A DNA stretch of 64,000 nt, from positions 759,001 through 823,000 of the forward strand of contig NZ_CP102280.1 in the NCBI RefSeq assembly GCF_025150085.1. Reading direction: 5' to 3'. The stretch is from Dorea longicatena. GTDB lineage: Bacteria > Bacillota > Clostridia > Lachnospirales > Lachnospiraceae. Made by a program: the position numbers and the translations under genes. Each line of letters opens with the position of its first letter. Positions within the stretch are counted from its first letter, which is position 1. A model generated the notes under the pieces. The model was not told the origin of the DNA, searched no databases, and saw nothing but the letters and a program-made list of their open reading frames with translations. Positions 54,466-62,989 of the stretch are shown here, one piece after another.

Positions 54466-56615
54466 AAGACAAAAAGATTCTATTATATGCAGGGACAACA
54501 GAAGGAAGAAAATTAGCATCTTATCTCGGAAGAAGAGGCGTAAGACTGCACGTCTGTGTGGCAACCGCTTATGGGGAGAGTCTGCTTCCGGAAGAGAAGA
54601 ATATAACGGTGACACACGACCGGATGGACAGTGGGCAGATGGGCGAGTTTATGAGGGTGTTTGAGCCGGATTATGTGATCGATGCAACACATCCATATGC
54701 CAAAGAAGTGACCAAAAACTTGAAAAGTGCCTGCGAGGTTATGCAGGTTCCGTATTTAAGACTGGTCAGGGGAAGTGAAGAGACCAAAGAAAGCATCTGT
54801 GTGGAAAATATGGATGAAGCGATAAAGTATCTGGAAAAAACAGAAGGAAATATTCTGGTAACAACAGGAAGCAAGGAGCTGGAATCCTATACAAGACTGA
54901 CGGATTACGAAAGCCGGGTATATGCGCGCGTTCTGTCTATTGGCCAGGTGGCAGTTAATTGTGAAGAACTTGGATTCTCCGGACGTCATCTCATCTGTAT
55001 GCAGGGACCGTTTTCTACGGAAATGAATCGTGCCATGTTAAAGGAATATGATATTGCTTATATGGTAACGAAAGAATCAGGACTTGCAGGTGGATACCCG
55101 CAGAAATGTCAGGCTGCACTAGAAGCCGGTGTGAAAATGGTTGTGATCGGAAGACCGGAAGAAGAAGAGGGAATGAATTTTGAAGAAATGTCCAAATTCC
55201 TTCAGAAAGAACTGGAACTGGATAATCACTGGAAAGTTACACTGGTGGGAATCGGTGCAGGTGCCAGAGACCAGGTTACACTGGAAGCAAAAAGATGCTG
55301 TCAGGAAGCAGAACTTCTGATCGGAGCAGGCAGGATGATCGAGGCAGTGGCAGAAGTCGGACAGACCATATATGAAGCATACCGCCCGGATGAGATCATT
55401 TCTTATATCAAAGAAAATCCGGAATATGAAAATGTAACGATTGCGTTGTCCGGTGATACAGGATTTTACAGCGGTGCGAAGAAGATTCTGGAATTGACGA
55501 AAGATGACCCACAGATTGAGACAAAAGTGGTGCCTGGAGTGTCATCCATCATATATTTTGCATCAAAGCTTGGCGTAACATGGGAGGATGCGGCACTAGT
55601 AAGCCTGCATGGAAGAAAAGAAAATCTGATGGCGGTCATTAAGGAGAATAAAAAGGTATTCGCCCTTGTAAGTAATGCAGAAGAGATCCGTCAGATCCTG
55701 ACAAAAATGACGGAATATGGAATGGGCGAAGTAACAGTCAGGATCGGGACAGAACTTTCTTATAAGAATGAAGAGATTCAGACAGGAACAGCAAGATCAC
55801 TGCTTCATTACAAAGGAGAGAATCTGGCGGTCCTTTATATTGAAAATGAATCCGGCGGCGAAAGCCCGGTGATTCCGGCAATTCCGGATGATACATTTGT
55901 ACGTGGCGATGTACCGATGACCAAGGAAGAAGTAAGAAGCATTTCGATTGCTAAACTTAAGATTAAGAAGGATGCAGTTGTATATGATGTCGGAGCAGGA
56001 ACAGGCTCTATTTCCGTAGAGGCCGCCATGGTTGCAACGCAAGGTAACGTCTATGCAATCGAACAGAAAGTGGAGGCGCAGGAACTGATCCGTGAAAATG
56101 CAAGGCGGATGCACGTGGATAATCTGCATGTGATAGAAGGTATGGCGCCGGAGGCACTGGAAGAACTGCCGGCACCTGATTGCGTATTTATCGGGGGCAG
56201 TAAAGGAAAGTTGTATGAAATCCTGGATGCTATCCGGAAGAAGAACCCATTTGTACGGGTGGTGCTCAATGCAATCTCACTCGAGACGATGATGCAGGTG
56301 TTAAAATATACGGAAGAGAATGAGATAGAAGAGGCAGAAGTCATTCAGGTAGCGGTAAGCCGTGCGAAAAAAGTGGGCAGTTATCATATGATGAATGGAC
56401 AGAATCCGATCTATGTGATCAGCTTTACGAGCAGACCGGCAAAAAAGGAAGCAGATCCGGAAAATGAAGACGATTTCGTTCTGGAAGAAATCAATCTGGA
56501 CGAGGTGGAACCGGAAGATATGACCGGAGATATTGTGGAGGATATTACGAAAGTGATCTCTGTAGGGGATCTGACACCGGAGAAAATCCGGGAAGAAATG
56601 GAGGAATCTGAGTAA
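54462..56615 (+). CDS. cbiJET: Three-domain fusion: CbiJ reductase, CbiE methylase and CbiT methyltransferase/decarboxylase, 717 aa
   Basis: Residues 1-255 are a CbiJ/CobK cobalt-precorrin-6A reductase (AGTTEGRKLASYLGRRGV, DATHPYAKEVTKNL, MVTKESGLAGGYPQK). Residues 258-455 are CbiE (LVGIGAGARDQVTLEAKR, GAGRMIEA, ALSGDTGFYSGAKKI). Residues 465-665 are CbiT (IPDDTFVRGDVPMTKEEVRS, VYDVGAGTGSISVEAAMVA). An acidic tail of about 50 residues follows. The fusion joins three consecutive steps on precorrin-6 and -7/8. It overlaps cbiH by four bases and cbiA by one. Confidence 0.93.
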   Translation: MKDKKILLYAGTTEGRKLASYLGRRGVRLHVCVATAYGESLLPEEKNITVTHDRMDSGQMGEFMRVFEPDYVIDATHPYAKEVTKNLKSACEVMQVPYLRLVRGSEETKESICVENMDEAIKYLEKTEGNILVTTGSKELESYTRLTDYESRVYARVLSIGQVAVNCEELGFSGRHLICMQGPFSTEMNRAMLKEYDIAYMVTKESGLAGGYPQKCQAALEAGVKMVVIGRPEEEEGMNFEEMSKFLQKELELDNHWKVTLVGIGAGARDQVTLEAKRCCQEAELLIGAGRMIEAVAEVGQTIYEAYRPDEIISYIKENPEYENVTIALSGDTGFYSGAKKILELTKDDPQIETKVVPGVSSIIYFASKLGVTWEDAALVSLHGRKENLMAVIKENKKVFALVSNAEEIRQILTKMTEYGMGEVTVRIGTELSYKNEEIQTGTARSLLHYKGENLAVLYIENESGGESPVIPAIPDDTFVRGDVPMTKEEVRSISIAKLKIKKDAVVYDVGAGTGSISVEAAMVATQGNVYAIEQKVEAQELIRENARRMHVDNLHVIEGMAPEALEELPAPDCVFIGGSKGKLYEILDAIRKKNPFVRVVLNAISLETMMQVLKYTEENEIEEAEVIQVAVSRAKKVGSYHMMNGQNPIYVISFTSRPAKKEADPENEDDFVLEEINLDEVEPEDMTGDIVEDITKVISVGDLTPEKIREEMEESE

Positions 56616-58057
56616 TGAAACTTCCTAGAATTCTGATTACTGCGATGAGAAGTGGCGCAGGTAAAACCATGCTGACCTGCGGAATATTGAAAGCAATGAA
56701 GATGCAGGAGATAAATCCTGCGTCTTTTAAGTGCGGGCCGGATTACATTGATCCAATGTTCCACAAGACTGTGATTGGCATCAGCAGCTATAATCTGGAT
56801 TCCTTTTTGTGTGGAGAAAATGGAGTCAGAGAGATCCTGAAAAAAAATGGTGCCGGAGCAGATATTTCCGTAATGGAAGGTGTTATGGGATACTATGATG
56901 GGATCGCAGGGATTTCTTCAGAGGCGAGTGCTTATGATATTGCCAGAATTACCGATACCCCGGCTGTGATGATCCTGGACTGTAAAGGACTAAGCGTGTC
57001 TGCAGTGCCGTGTATCCAGGGGTTTTTGCATTATAAAGAAGACAGCCGTATCAAAGGCGTAATTCTGAACCGTTTGTCTCCGATGATGTATGGAAGAATG
57101 AAAGAGATGATCGAGGTGCAGACAGGAATCAAGGTCTACGGCTATGTTCCGGTTATGAAAGATTGTGCACTGGAGAGCCGTTATCTGGGACTGAAGCTTC
57201 CAAAAGAACGAAAAGATACGGAAGACAAACTCACAAGACTGGGAGAACAGATTCTGAAAAGTGTAGATATCGCAGGCCTTCTGGAACTGGCAGAAAATGC
57301 ACCGGAGCTGCAGGAAAAGAAAACGCAAGGATATACATCAGAAATGGTAGAAAATTTGGCAGAAAATGCACAGTATAGTACAGAATCGGTTAGAACAAAA
57401 GATACGGTACGGATCGGGCTTGCAAGTGACGATGCATTCTGTTTTTTCTATCAGGATAATCTGGAACTGCTGCAGGAGATGGGAGCGGAACTGATTCCTT
57501 TTTCTCCTCTTTACGATAAGCAGATTCCGGAAAATCTGTCGGGACTTTTGTTCTATGGCGGTTATCCGGAACTATATGCAGAAGAACTAAGTAAAAATGA
57601 GTCAATGAAGACGAGTATTAAAAAAGCATTGAACGGCGGAATGCCATGTATCGCGGAGTGTGGAGGATTCATGTACCTGCAGGAATATATCAGAGATGAA
57701 AGCGGCACAGAATTTCCAATGGTTGGATTTTTAGAAGGGAAAAGTTATCCGACAGGTTCCTTAAAGCGATTCGGCTATGTTACCCTGACAGGGGGAAGAA
57801 TATTCGGTAAAGAAGCAGGAGGTATCCCGGCACATGAATTTCATTATTATGATTCAGAAGTATGCGGGGAAGCATTTCTGGCGGAAAAACCAATGTCAAA
57901 CCGTTCGTGGAAATGCATGATCAGTACCGATACGGTACTGGCAGGATATCCGCATATTCATTATTATGGAAATGAAAAGATTCCGGAGAACTTTCTGGAA
58001 CAATGCAGAAGATGCAGGGAACAAGAGAAAAGAGCTAGGGAAAGAGATAGAACATAG
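56615..58057 (+). CDS. cbiA: Cobyrinate a,c-diamide synthase, 480 aa
   Basis: P-loop domain at the N-terminus (ILITAMRSGAGKTMLTCGIL, FKCGPDYIDPMFH, MEGVMGYYDG) and a class I glutamine amidotransferase domain at the C-terminus (FYGGYPELYAEELS, the Cys in CIAECGGFMYL, and EFHYYDSE). It amidates carboxylates a and c of cobyrinate with ATP and glutamine. CbiA is chosen over CbiP by the start and by FHYYDSE. A charged tail REQEKRARERDRT ends the protein. Confidence 0.94.
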   Translation: MKLPRILITAMRSGAGKTMLTCGILKAMKMQEINPASFKCGPDYIDPMFHKTVIGISSYNLDSFLCGENGVREILKKNGAGADISVMEGVMGYYDGIAGISSEASAYDIARITDTPAVMILDCKGLSVSAVPCIQGFLHYKEDSRIKGVILNRLSPMMYGRMKEMIEVQTGIKVYGYVPVMKDCALESRYLGLKLPKERKDTEDKLTRLGEQILKSVDIAGLLELAENAPELQEKKTQGYTSEMVENLAENAQYSTESVRTKDTVRIGLASDDAFCFFYQDNLELLQEMGAELIPFSPLYDKQIPENLSGLLFYGGYPELYAEELSKNESMKTSIKKALNGGMPCIAECGGFMYLQEYIRDESGTEFPMVGFLEGKSYPTGSLKRFGYVTLTGGRIFGKEAGGIPAHEFHYYDSEVCGEAFLAEKPMSNRSWKCMISTDTVLAGYPHIHYYGNEKIPENFLEQCRRCREQEKRARERDRT

Positions 58058-58077
58058 AGAACAGAGAGGATAAAAGC

Positions 58078-59166
58078 ATGGCAGAGCAAAGTTTAGAACA
58101 ACTGGAACAGGAATTCCATCAGATCGTATCGGGCATTCATCCGGCAGATGTAGTAACGAAAGGAAATGCGCAGAAAAAGTGGAACTCCATTGCGAAACCG
58201 TTACACAGTCTGGGAAAACTAGAAGATCATATTATGCAGATTGCGGCACTGACCGGCGATACAGACGTGAATCTGAACCGGAAGGCGCTGATCGTGATGT
58301 GTGCGGATAACGGAGTGGTAGAAGAAGGTGTAACGCAGACAGGACAGGAAGTAACTGCAATTGTTGCAGAGAATTTTCTGACATGTAATACCAGTGCGGC
58401 GATCATGTGTAAAAAAGCCGGTGTAGACATCTTTCCCATCGATATCGGTATGGCAGCGGATACAAAAGTCCCAAGATATAAAACGGCAAATGGAACCGCA
58501 AATATGACCAAAGGTCCGGCTATGACAAGAATGCAGGCGTTACAGGCAATCTTAACCGGGATCCATCAGGTGAAGGAAAAGAAGGAAGCCGGATATAAGA
58601 TCATTGCTACCGGAGAGATGGGAATCGGAAATACGACGACCAGCAGTGCTGTGGCTTCCGTACTTCTGGGAGACGAACCGGCAGAGATAACGGGACGGGG
58701 AGCAGGACTGACGAACGAAGGATTGGAAAGAAAAATACACGCGATCGAGAAGGCGATAGCGGTCAATCGTCCGAAATGGGATGATCCGGTGGATGTACTG
58801 GCAAAAGTAGGCGGATTCGATCTGGCGGGAATCACCGGACTCTATCTGGGAGGTGCTGTATATCGAATCCCGATTGTAGTTGATGGATTTATCTCAGCGG
58901 TTGCGGCACTTGCGGCCGTCAGAATCTGTGAGTGGGTCAAAGATGCGATGATTGTGTCACATGTCTCGAAAGAACCTGGAATGCAAAAGATCCTGAAAGA
59001 GTTACACATGGATGCACCATTGCATGCAGATATGTGCCTGGGTGAGGGAACCGGAGCTGTGGCATATCTTCCGGTGCTGGATCTTGCGGCAGAAGTGTAT
59101 GGACGGATGAGTACATTTTCAGAAAATGACATCGAAGATTATAAAGAATTAGGTGAGAAAGAATGA
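58078..59166 (+). CDS. cobT: Nicotinate-nucleotide-dimethylbenzimidazole phosphoribosyltransferase, 362 aa
   Basis: CobT signatures: KPLHSLGKLEDHIMQIAALT, VMCADNGVVEEGVTQTGQEV, ATGEMGIGNTTTSSAVASVL and the end HADMCLGEGTGAVAYLPVLD with the catalytic Glu. It activates the lower-ligand base as its riboside phosphate. Other bases may be used in gut Firmicutes. cobU starts inside its stop codon (ATGA). Confidence 0.95.
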   Translation: MAEQSLEQLEQEFHQIVSGIHPADVVTKGNAQKKWNSIAKPLHSLGKLEDHIMQIAALTGDTDVNLNRKALIVMCADNGVVEEGVTQTGQEVTAIVAENFLTCNTSAAIMCKKAGVDIFPIDIGMAADTKVPRYKTANGTANMTKGPAMTRMQALQAILTGIHQVKEKKEAGYKIIATGEMGIGNTTTSSAVASVLLGDEPAEITGRGAGLTNEGLERKIHAIEKAIAVNRPKWDDPVDVLAKVGGFDLAGITGLYLGGAVYRIPIVVDGFISAVAALAAVRICEWVKDAMIVSHVSKEPGMQKILKELHMDAPLHADMCLGEGTGAVAYLPVLDLAAEVYGRMSTFSENDIEDYKELGEKE

Positions 59167-59732
59167 TACATCTGGTGACAGGCGGAAGCGGAAGCGGTAA
59201 ATCTGAGTATGCGGAGAACTGGCTGACAGGCAGAAATAAGAAGGATGGTACTTACATATATATTGCAACCATGCAGCCATACACAGAAGAAACGATGAAA
59301 AAGATTGAAAGACATCACAGGCTGAGAGCCGGAAAAGGATTCCGGACATTGGAAAAATATACAGATCTATCAGAACTTGAGATACCAAAGAATCAGGGAA
59401 TCCTTCTGGAGTGCATATCGAATCTGGTGGCCAATGAGCTTTACAGAGAAGATGGGACATTGAATGATTTAAAAGAAACAAAAGAAAAAGTATTGGCAGG
59501 AGTACGCAGACTGAGCAATTCTACGACACGTCTTGTAATTGTTACAAATGAAGTGAACGCAGATATAAACAGCTATAGCGAAGAGACGGAAAAATATCGG
59601 GAATGCATCGGAATGGTGAATCAAAGTCTTGCAGAGCTTGCAGATATAGTAACGGAAGTTGTGTATGGAATTCCGGTATGCATTCGTAAGGAGCAAAAGA
59701 AGTATGAAGAGTATAAAAAGAATATGGAATAG
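59163..59732 (+). CDS. cobU: Adenosylcobinamide kinase/adenosylcobinamide-phosphate guanylyltransferase, 189 aa
   Basis: P-loop VTGGSGSGKSEYAENWL, IYIATMQPYTEETMKKIERH with the guanylylated His region HHRLRAGKGFRTLE, LLECISNLVANELY and VTNEVNADINSYSEETEKYR. This full-size copy keeps all expected catalytic residues. It overlaps cobT by four bases and cobS by 29 bases. It supplies GDP-cobinamide to CobS. Confidence 0.93.
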   Translation: MIHLVTGGSGSGKSEYAENWLTGRNKKDGTYIYIATMQPYTEETMKKIERHHRLRAGKGFRTLEKYTDLSELEIPKNQGILLECISNLVANELYREDGTLNDLKETKEKVLAGVRRLSNSTTRLVIVTNEVNADINSYSEETEKYRECIGMVNQSLAELADIVTEVVYGIPVCIRKEQKKYEEYKKNME

Positions 59733-60510
59733 TTTCAAAATTGCGTTTTCTATGTACAGCAGGATTCCGATGCCGCGCAGCGAATGGACAGATGAAAATA
59801 AATCGTATGCAATGTGTTTTTTTCCATGGATCGGTGCAGTGATCGGACTTTTGTCTTATGGAGTGTTTCGGTTTTCAAAATGGTTTGATGGGAATGGAGG
59901 AGGAAATTATTCCTTATTTTTTGTAATATTTCTGATCCTGATCCCGGTATTTATTACGGGAGGAATTCATCTGGACGGATTTCTGGATACACAGGATGCG
60001 CTGAGTTCCTGGCAGACGAAAGAGCGTCGTCTGGAAATACTGAAAGATTCCCACGCAGGAGCATTTGCTATCATTTCATGTACCATCTATTTTCTGATGT
60101 ATATTGGCGTGTATTCTTGTCTGAGTGTACGGAGTATGGAAGTGATCGCATATAGCTTCATGCTATCAAGAACATTGAGTGGACTGTCTGTAGTTACATT
60201 TCCACAGGCAAGGAAGAAAGGTATGGTGGCAGATTTTTCGGAAAGTGCATCGACCAGAATTACAAGAATGGTATTGGGCATTTATCTGATTGTACTGTGT
60301 TTCCTGATTCCACTGACCGGAGGGATCTGCGGAATCGGATGTGTGATCTCGGCAGGCGTGGTATTTGGATATTATTACCGGATGGCGATGAAGAATTTCG
60401 GCGGTGTGACCGGGGATCTGTGTGGATATTTCCTGCAGGTATGTGAACTTGTGATGGCGCTTGTCGTGGTAGTAGTGGATATCATAGTAAAAAGCGGAAT
60501 CATCAAATGA
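59704..60510 (+). CDS. cobS: Adenosylcobinamide-GDP ribazoletransferase (cobalamin synthase), 268 aa
   Basis: An integral membrane protein with about seven spans. CobS motifs: AFSMYSRIPMPRSEWTDEN, FFPWIGAVIGLLSY, GGIHLDGFLDTQDALSSWQT with the Asp-rich metal site, and ILKDSHAGAFAIISCTIYFL. ATG 59704 follows AAGGAG (59689-59694). It condenses GDP-cobinamide with alpha-ribazole to yield adenosylcobalamin at the membrane. Confidence 0.94.
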   Translation: MKSIKRIWNSFKIAFSMYSRIPMPRSEWTDENKSYAMCFFPWIGAVIGLLSYGVFRFSKWFDGNGGGNYSLFFVIFLILIPVFITGGIHLDGFLDTQDALSSWQTKERRLEILKDSHAGAFAIISCTIYFLMYIGVYSCLSVRSMEVIAYSFMLSRTLSGLSVVTFPQARKKGMVADFSESASTRITRMVLGIYLIVLCFLIPLTGGICGIGCVISAGVVFGYYYRMAMKNFGGVTGDLCGYFLQVCELVMALVVVVVDIIVKSGIIK

Positions 60511-60633
60511 TGAACAGGCTGGATAAAAGTGTGGAAAGAATGAAGAAAACAAGTGGCAGAAAGAAAACAGCAGAGAAATAGTAGAAAATAACAGAAAGAT
60601 GAAAATACAGGATTGGAGGAAGGAAAAGAAGTC

Positions 60634-61014
60634 ATGATCATGATAATAGGCGGCGCATATCAGGGAAAACTTGCATTCGCAAAGAAAATCTACCCAGATG
60701 TCACATGGGCAGACGGTGCGGTATGTACGGAAGAAGAACTATATAGCTGCGAAGGAATATATCATTTCCATCAGTATATCGAAAGAAAGATAAAGGAAGG
60801 AGAACCGATAGATGATCTTGCAGAAGAACTGATTCGGAAGAATCCGGAACTGATCCTGATCACAGATGAGATCGGATACGGAATCGTGCCGGTTGACCGG
60901 ATGGAACGGGAATACAGAGAGCAGACCGGAAGAGTGTGCACGCGCCTTGCGGCATATTCGGAGAAAGTATACCGTGTGATGTGCGGAATCGGACAGGTGA
61001 TAAAGGAAGTATGA
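60634..61014 (+). CDS. CobU-like protein with altered P-loop, about 126 aa
   Basis: The start MIIGGAYQGKLAFAKKIYPD resembles the CobU P-loop, but the SGKS serines are replaced (GGAYQGKLAF). The later part, ILITDEIGYGIVPVDRMERE, then EQTGRVCTRLA and YRVMCGIGQVIKEV, matches the CobU C-terminus (NEVGWGIVP type). The guanylyl-accepting His region is not obvious, and the protein is about 60 residues shorter than CobU. ATG 60634 follows GGAGGAAGG. A second, diverged CobU beside a normal cobU suggests a kinase-only or regulatory role. cobC overlaps its stop. Confidence 0.8.
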   Translation: MIMIIGGAYQGKLAFAKKIYPDVTWADGAVCTEEELYSCEGIYHFHQYIERKIKEGEPIDDLAEELIRKNPELILITDEIGYGIVPVDRMEREYREQTGRVCTRLAAYSEKVYRVMCGIGQVIKEV

Positions 61015-61730
61015 GGATTTATCTGATACGTCATTCGATGACGAAAGGAAATAAAGAAAAACGCTATATCGGAACGACGGATGAATCTTTATGTCTGGAA
61101 GGAATACAGCTTTTGGAAGAGAGAAAAGGAATGTATCCTGAGGTTACATATGTCTATGTAAGTCCGATGAAGCGGTGCGTGCAGACGGCAGAGATCATTT
61201 ATCCGGAGATGATGAAAGCAGGAGCATATAGCTGTAATGAAAAGTTACGGGAGTGTGATTTTGGCCTGTTTGAAAATCATAATTATATCGAACTTTCCGG
61301 CAGCCCGGAGTATCAGGCATGGATAGACAGTGGTGGAAAGCTGCCATTTCCGGAAGGGGAAAGCAGGGAAGCGTTCATCCGGCGGACACTGGAAGGGTTC
61401 CGGGAAGTCGTACGGGATGCGCAGGCACATGACCGGGAGACGATTGCGGTTGTGGCACATGGCGGAACGATCATGAGTATCATGGAACGGTATGCAGTAA
61501 AGGAAGACGGGACGCCAGCAGGAAGTTATTATGATTATCAGATAAAGAATGGAGAAGGATATGAACTTAGAATTTCAGAGAATGACATATATGACGATCG
61601 CGATCGTGGCGGGCTTTGTTCTGGATCTGATCTTCGGGGATCCAAGATGGCTGTATCATCCGGTGAGGCTGATCGGGCATCTGATATCGGGAACCGAAAG
61701 AATTATCAGAAACTGTCTGCCGGCGAATAA
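61011..61730 (+). CDS. cobC: Histidine phosphatase, likely alpha-ribazole phosphatase, 239 aa
   Basis: Phosphoglycerate-mutase-like fold with the catalytic RH in YLIRHSMTKGNKEKRYIGTT, SPMKRCVQTAEII, RECDFGLFENHNY and VAHGGTIMSIME. CobC removes phosphate from alpha-ribazole 5'-phosphate. ATG 61011 overlaps the previous stop (ATGA). The domain finishes near YELRISEND; the last 55 or so residues are read from the same DNA as the cbiB start in another frame and are unlike the family, so the natural stop may have been lost. Confidence 0.87.
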   Translation: MRIYLIRHSMTKGNKEKRYIGTTDESLCLEGIQLLEERKGMYPEVTYVYVSPMKRCVQTAEIIYPEMMKAGAYSCNEKLRECDFGLFENHNYIELSGSPEYQAWIDSGGKLPFPEGESREAFIRRTLEGFREVVRDAQAHDRETIAVVAHGGTIMSIMERYAVKEDGTPAGSYYDYQIKNGEGYELRISENDIYDDRDRGGLCSGSDLRGSKMAVSSGEADRASDIGNRKNYQKLSAGE

Positions 61731-62541
61731 GACAGGGGAACGCATCGGTGGAGGGATTCTGGTGCTGGTGGTTGTGACGGTCAGTACAGGAGTTCCGGCG
61801 GTGATCTTATCGGTTGCATATAAGTATTTCTGGCAGCTTGGACTTGCACTGGAAAGCTTCTGGTGTTATCAGATCCTTGCAACGAAATCCCTGAAAGTAG
61901 AAAGTGACAGGGTCTACATAGCACTGAAAGACAAGGGCCTGGAGGCCGGGAGAAAGGCCGTGTCCATGATCGTCGGAAGAGATACACAGAATCTGACGGA
62001 AGAAGGTGTGACCAAGGCGGCCGTAGAGACGGTGGCAGAGAATACATCGGATGGTGTGATCGCACCGTTATTTTATATGCTGATCGGCGGAGCTGTTCTG
62101 GGATTTGCTTATAAGGCAATTAATACGATGGATTCGATGGTCGGTTATAAGAACGACCGGTATCAATGGTTTGGAACGGCTGCCGCGAAGCTGGATGATG
62201 TGGTGAATTTTATTCCGGCGAGGGTATCGGCAGTACTGATGATCGCGGCGTCATATCTGACCGGAATGGATGGAAAGAATGCAGCACGTATCTTCCGAAG
62301 AGACCGCTTTAATCATAAAAGTCCGAACTCGGCACAGACAGAAGCAGTCATGGCGGGGGCGCTGGATGTGCAGCTTGCAGGAGATGCATGGTATTTTGGA
62401 AAGCTGCATAAGAAGCCGACGATCGGAGATCCGGTCCGGGAGATGGAACTATTGGATATCCGGAGATCGCATAAGCTGTTATATGGGACGGCAATGCTTG
62501 GTCTGATACTTGGAATCATCCTCCGGATTCTGGTTCTGTAG
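61561..62541 (+). CDS. cbiB: Adenosylcobinamide-phosphate synthase CbiB, 326 aa
   Basis: A membrane protein with FVLDLIFGDPRWLYHPVRLI near the start, VSMIVGRDTQNLTEEGVTKA, ETVAENTSDGVIAPLFYMLI and NSAQTEAVMAGALDVQLAGD; these are core CbiB/CobD(aerobic naming) motifs. It joins aminopropanol phosphate to adenosylcobyric acid. ATG 61561 has GGAG at 61551-61554. Its first 170 bases overlap the annotated 3' end of cobC. Confidence 0.93.
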   Translation: MNLEFQRMTYMTIAIVAGFVLDLIFGDPRWLYHPVRLIGHLISGTERIIRNCLPANKTGERIGGGILVLVVVTVSTGVPAVILSVAYKYFWQLGLALESFWCYQILATKSLKVESDRVYIALKDKGLEAGRKAVSMIVGRDTQNLTEEGVTKAAVETVAENTSDGVIAPLFYMLIGGAVLGFAYKAINTMDSMVGYKNDRYQWFGTAAAKLDDVVNFIPARVSAVLMIAASYLTGMDGKNAARIFRRDRFNHKSPNSAQTEAVMAGALDVQLAGDAWYFGKLHKKPTIGDPVREMELLDIRRSHKLLYGTAMLGLILGIILRILVL

Positions 62542-62628
62542 ATGATATTGATAATAAAAATCAAAAAACAAATAATATTATCTGCAAATTATGAATAAAA
62601 AGTTAGAATTGTGCAAACAATGTTCCTG

Positions 62629-62658
62629 TTGACTAACATAGTCAGTGCAACTTACAAT
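62629..62658 (+). promoter_or_regulatory. Promoter of the FeoA-domain gene with an overlapping palindrome
   Basis: TTGACT (62629-62634) and TACAAT (62653-62658) are 18 bases apart. The palindrome TGACTAACATAGTCA (62630-62644) covers the -35 box and spacer, a likely site for a dimeric repressor, possibly a metal regulator. Repressor identity is not deducible. Confidence 0.6.
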
Positions 62659-62687
62659 ATAAAAAAGAGGTAAAGAAGGTGTTAGTT

Positions 62688-62900
62688 ATGCAGGCATTGT
62701 CAAAGGCGGCGGCTGGAAAAAGCTACACCATCAAGTGGATGTTCGGCATCCCGGAAGTTCTGGATAAGATCCGAAAATGCAAGATTGATGAAGGCAGTGA
62801 GATCACAGTCATTCAGAATTCCGGAAGAGACCTGATCATCAGAAGTGGTGAGAAGCGGATCGCAATGAGCAGCGATGCGGCAACAAGAATTCAGGTATAA
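62688..62900 (+). CDS. feoA: FeoA-domain protein, 70 aa
   Basis: A short SH3-like domain protein: KSYTIKWMFGIPEVLDKIRK, EGSEITVIQNSGRDLIIRSG and EKRIAMSSDAATRIQV, the common FeoA order. FeoA usually assists the FeoB ferrous-iron transporter, but no feoB is adjacent here. ATG 62688 has AGAAGG eight bases upstream. It is embedded between cbiB and cobD with its own promoter, so a metal-linked role in the cobalamin locus is possible but unproven. Confidence 0.85.
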   Translation: MQALSKAAAGKSYTIKWMFGIPEVLDKIRKCKIDEGSEITVIQNSGRDLIIRSGEKRIAMSSDAATRIQV

Positions 62901-62989
62901 GATTCCGGTTGACTATTTTCTGCAAAGTGAGTAAGATGGTTGTAGCAAAATAGCAGAGAGAGCGGTTTATCCGCACAGGTGAAGGAACG

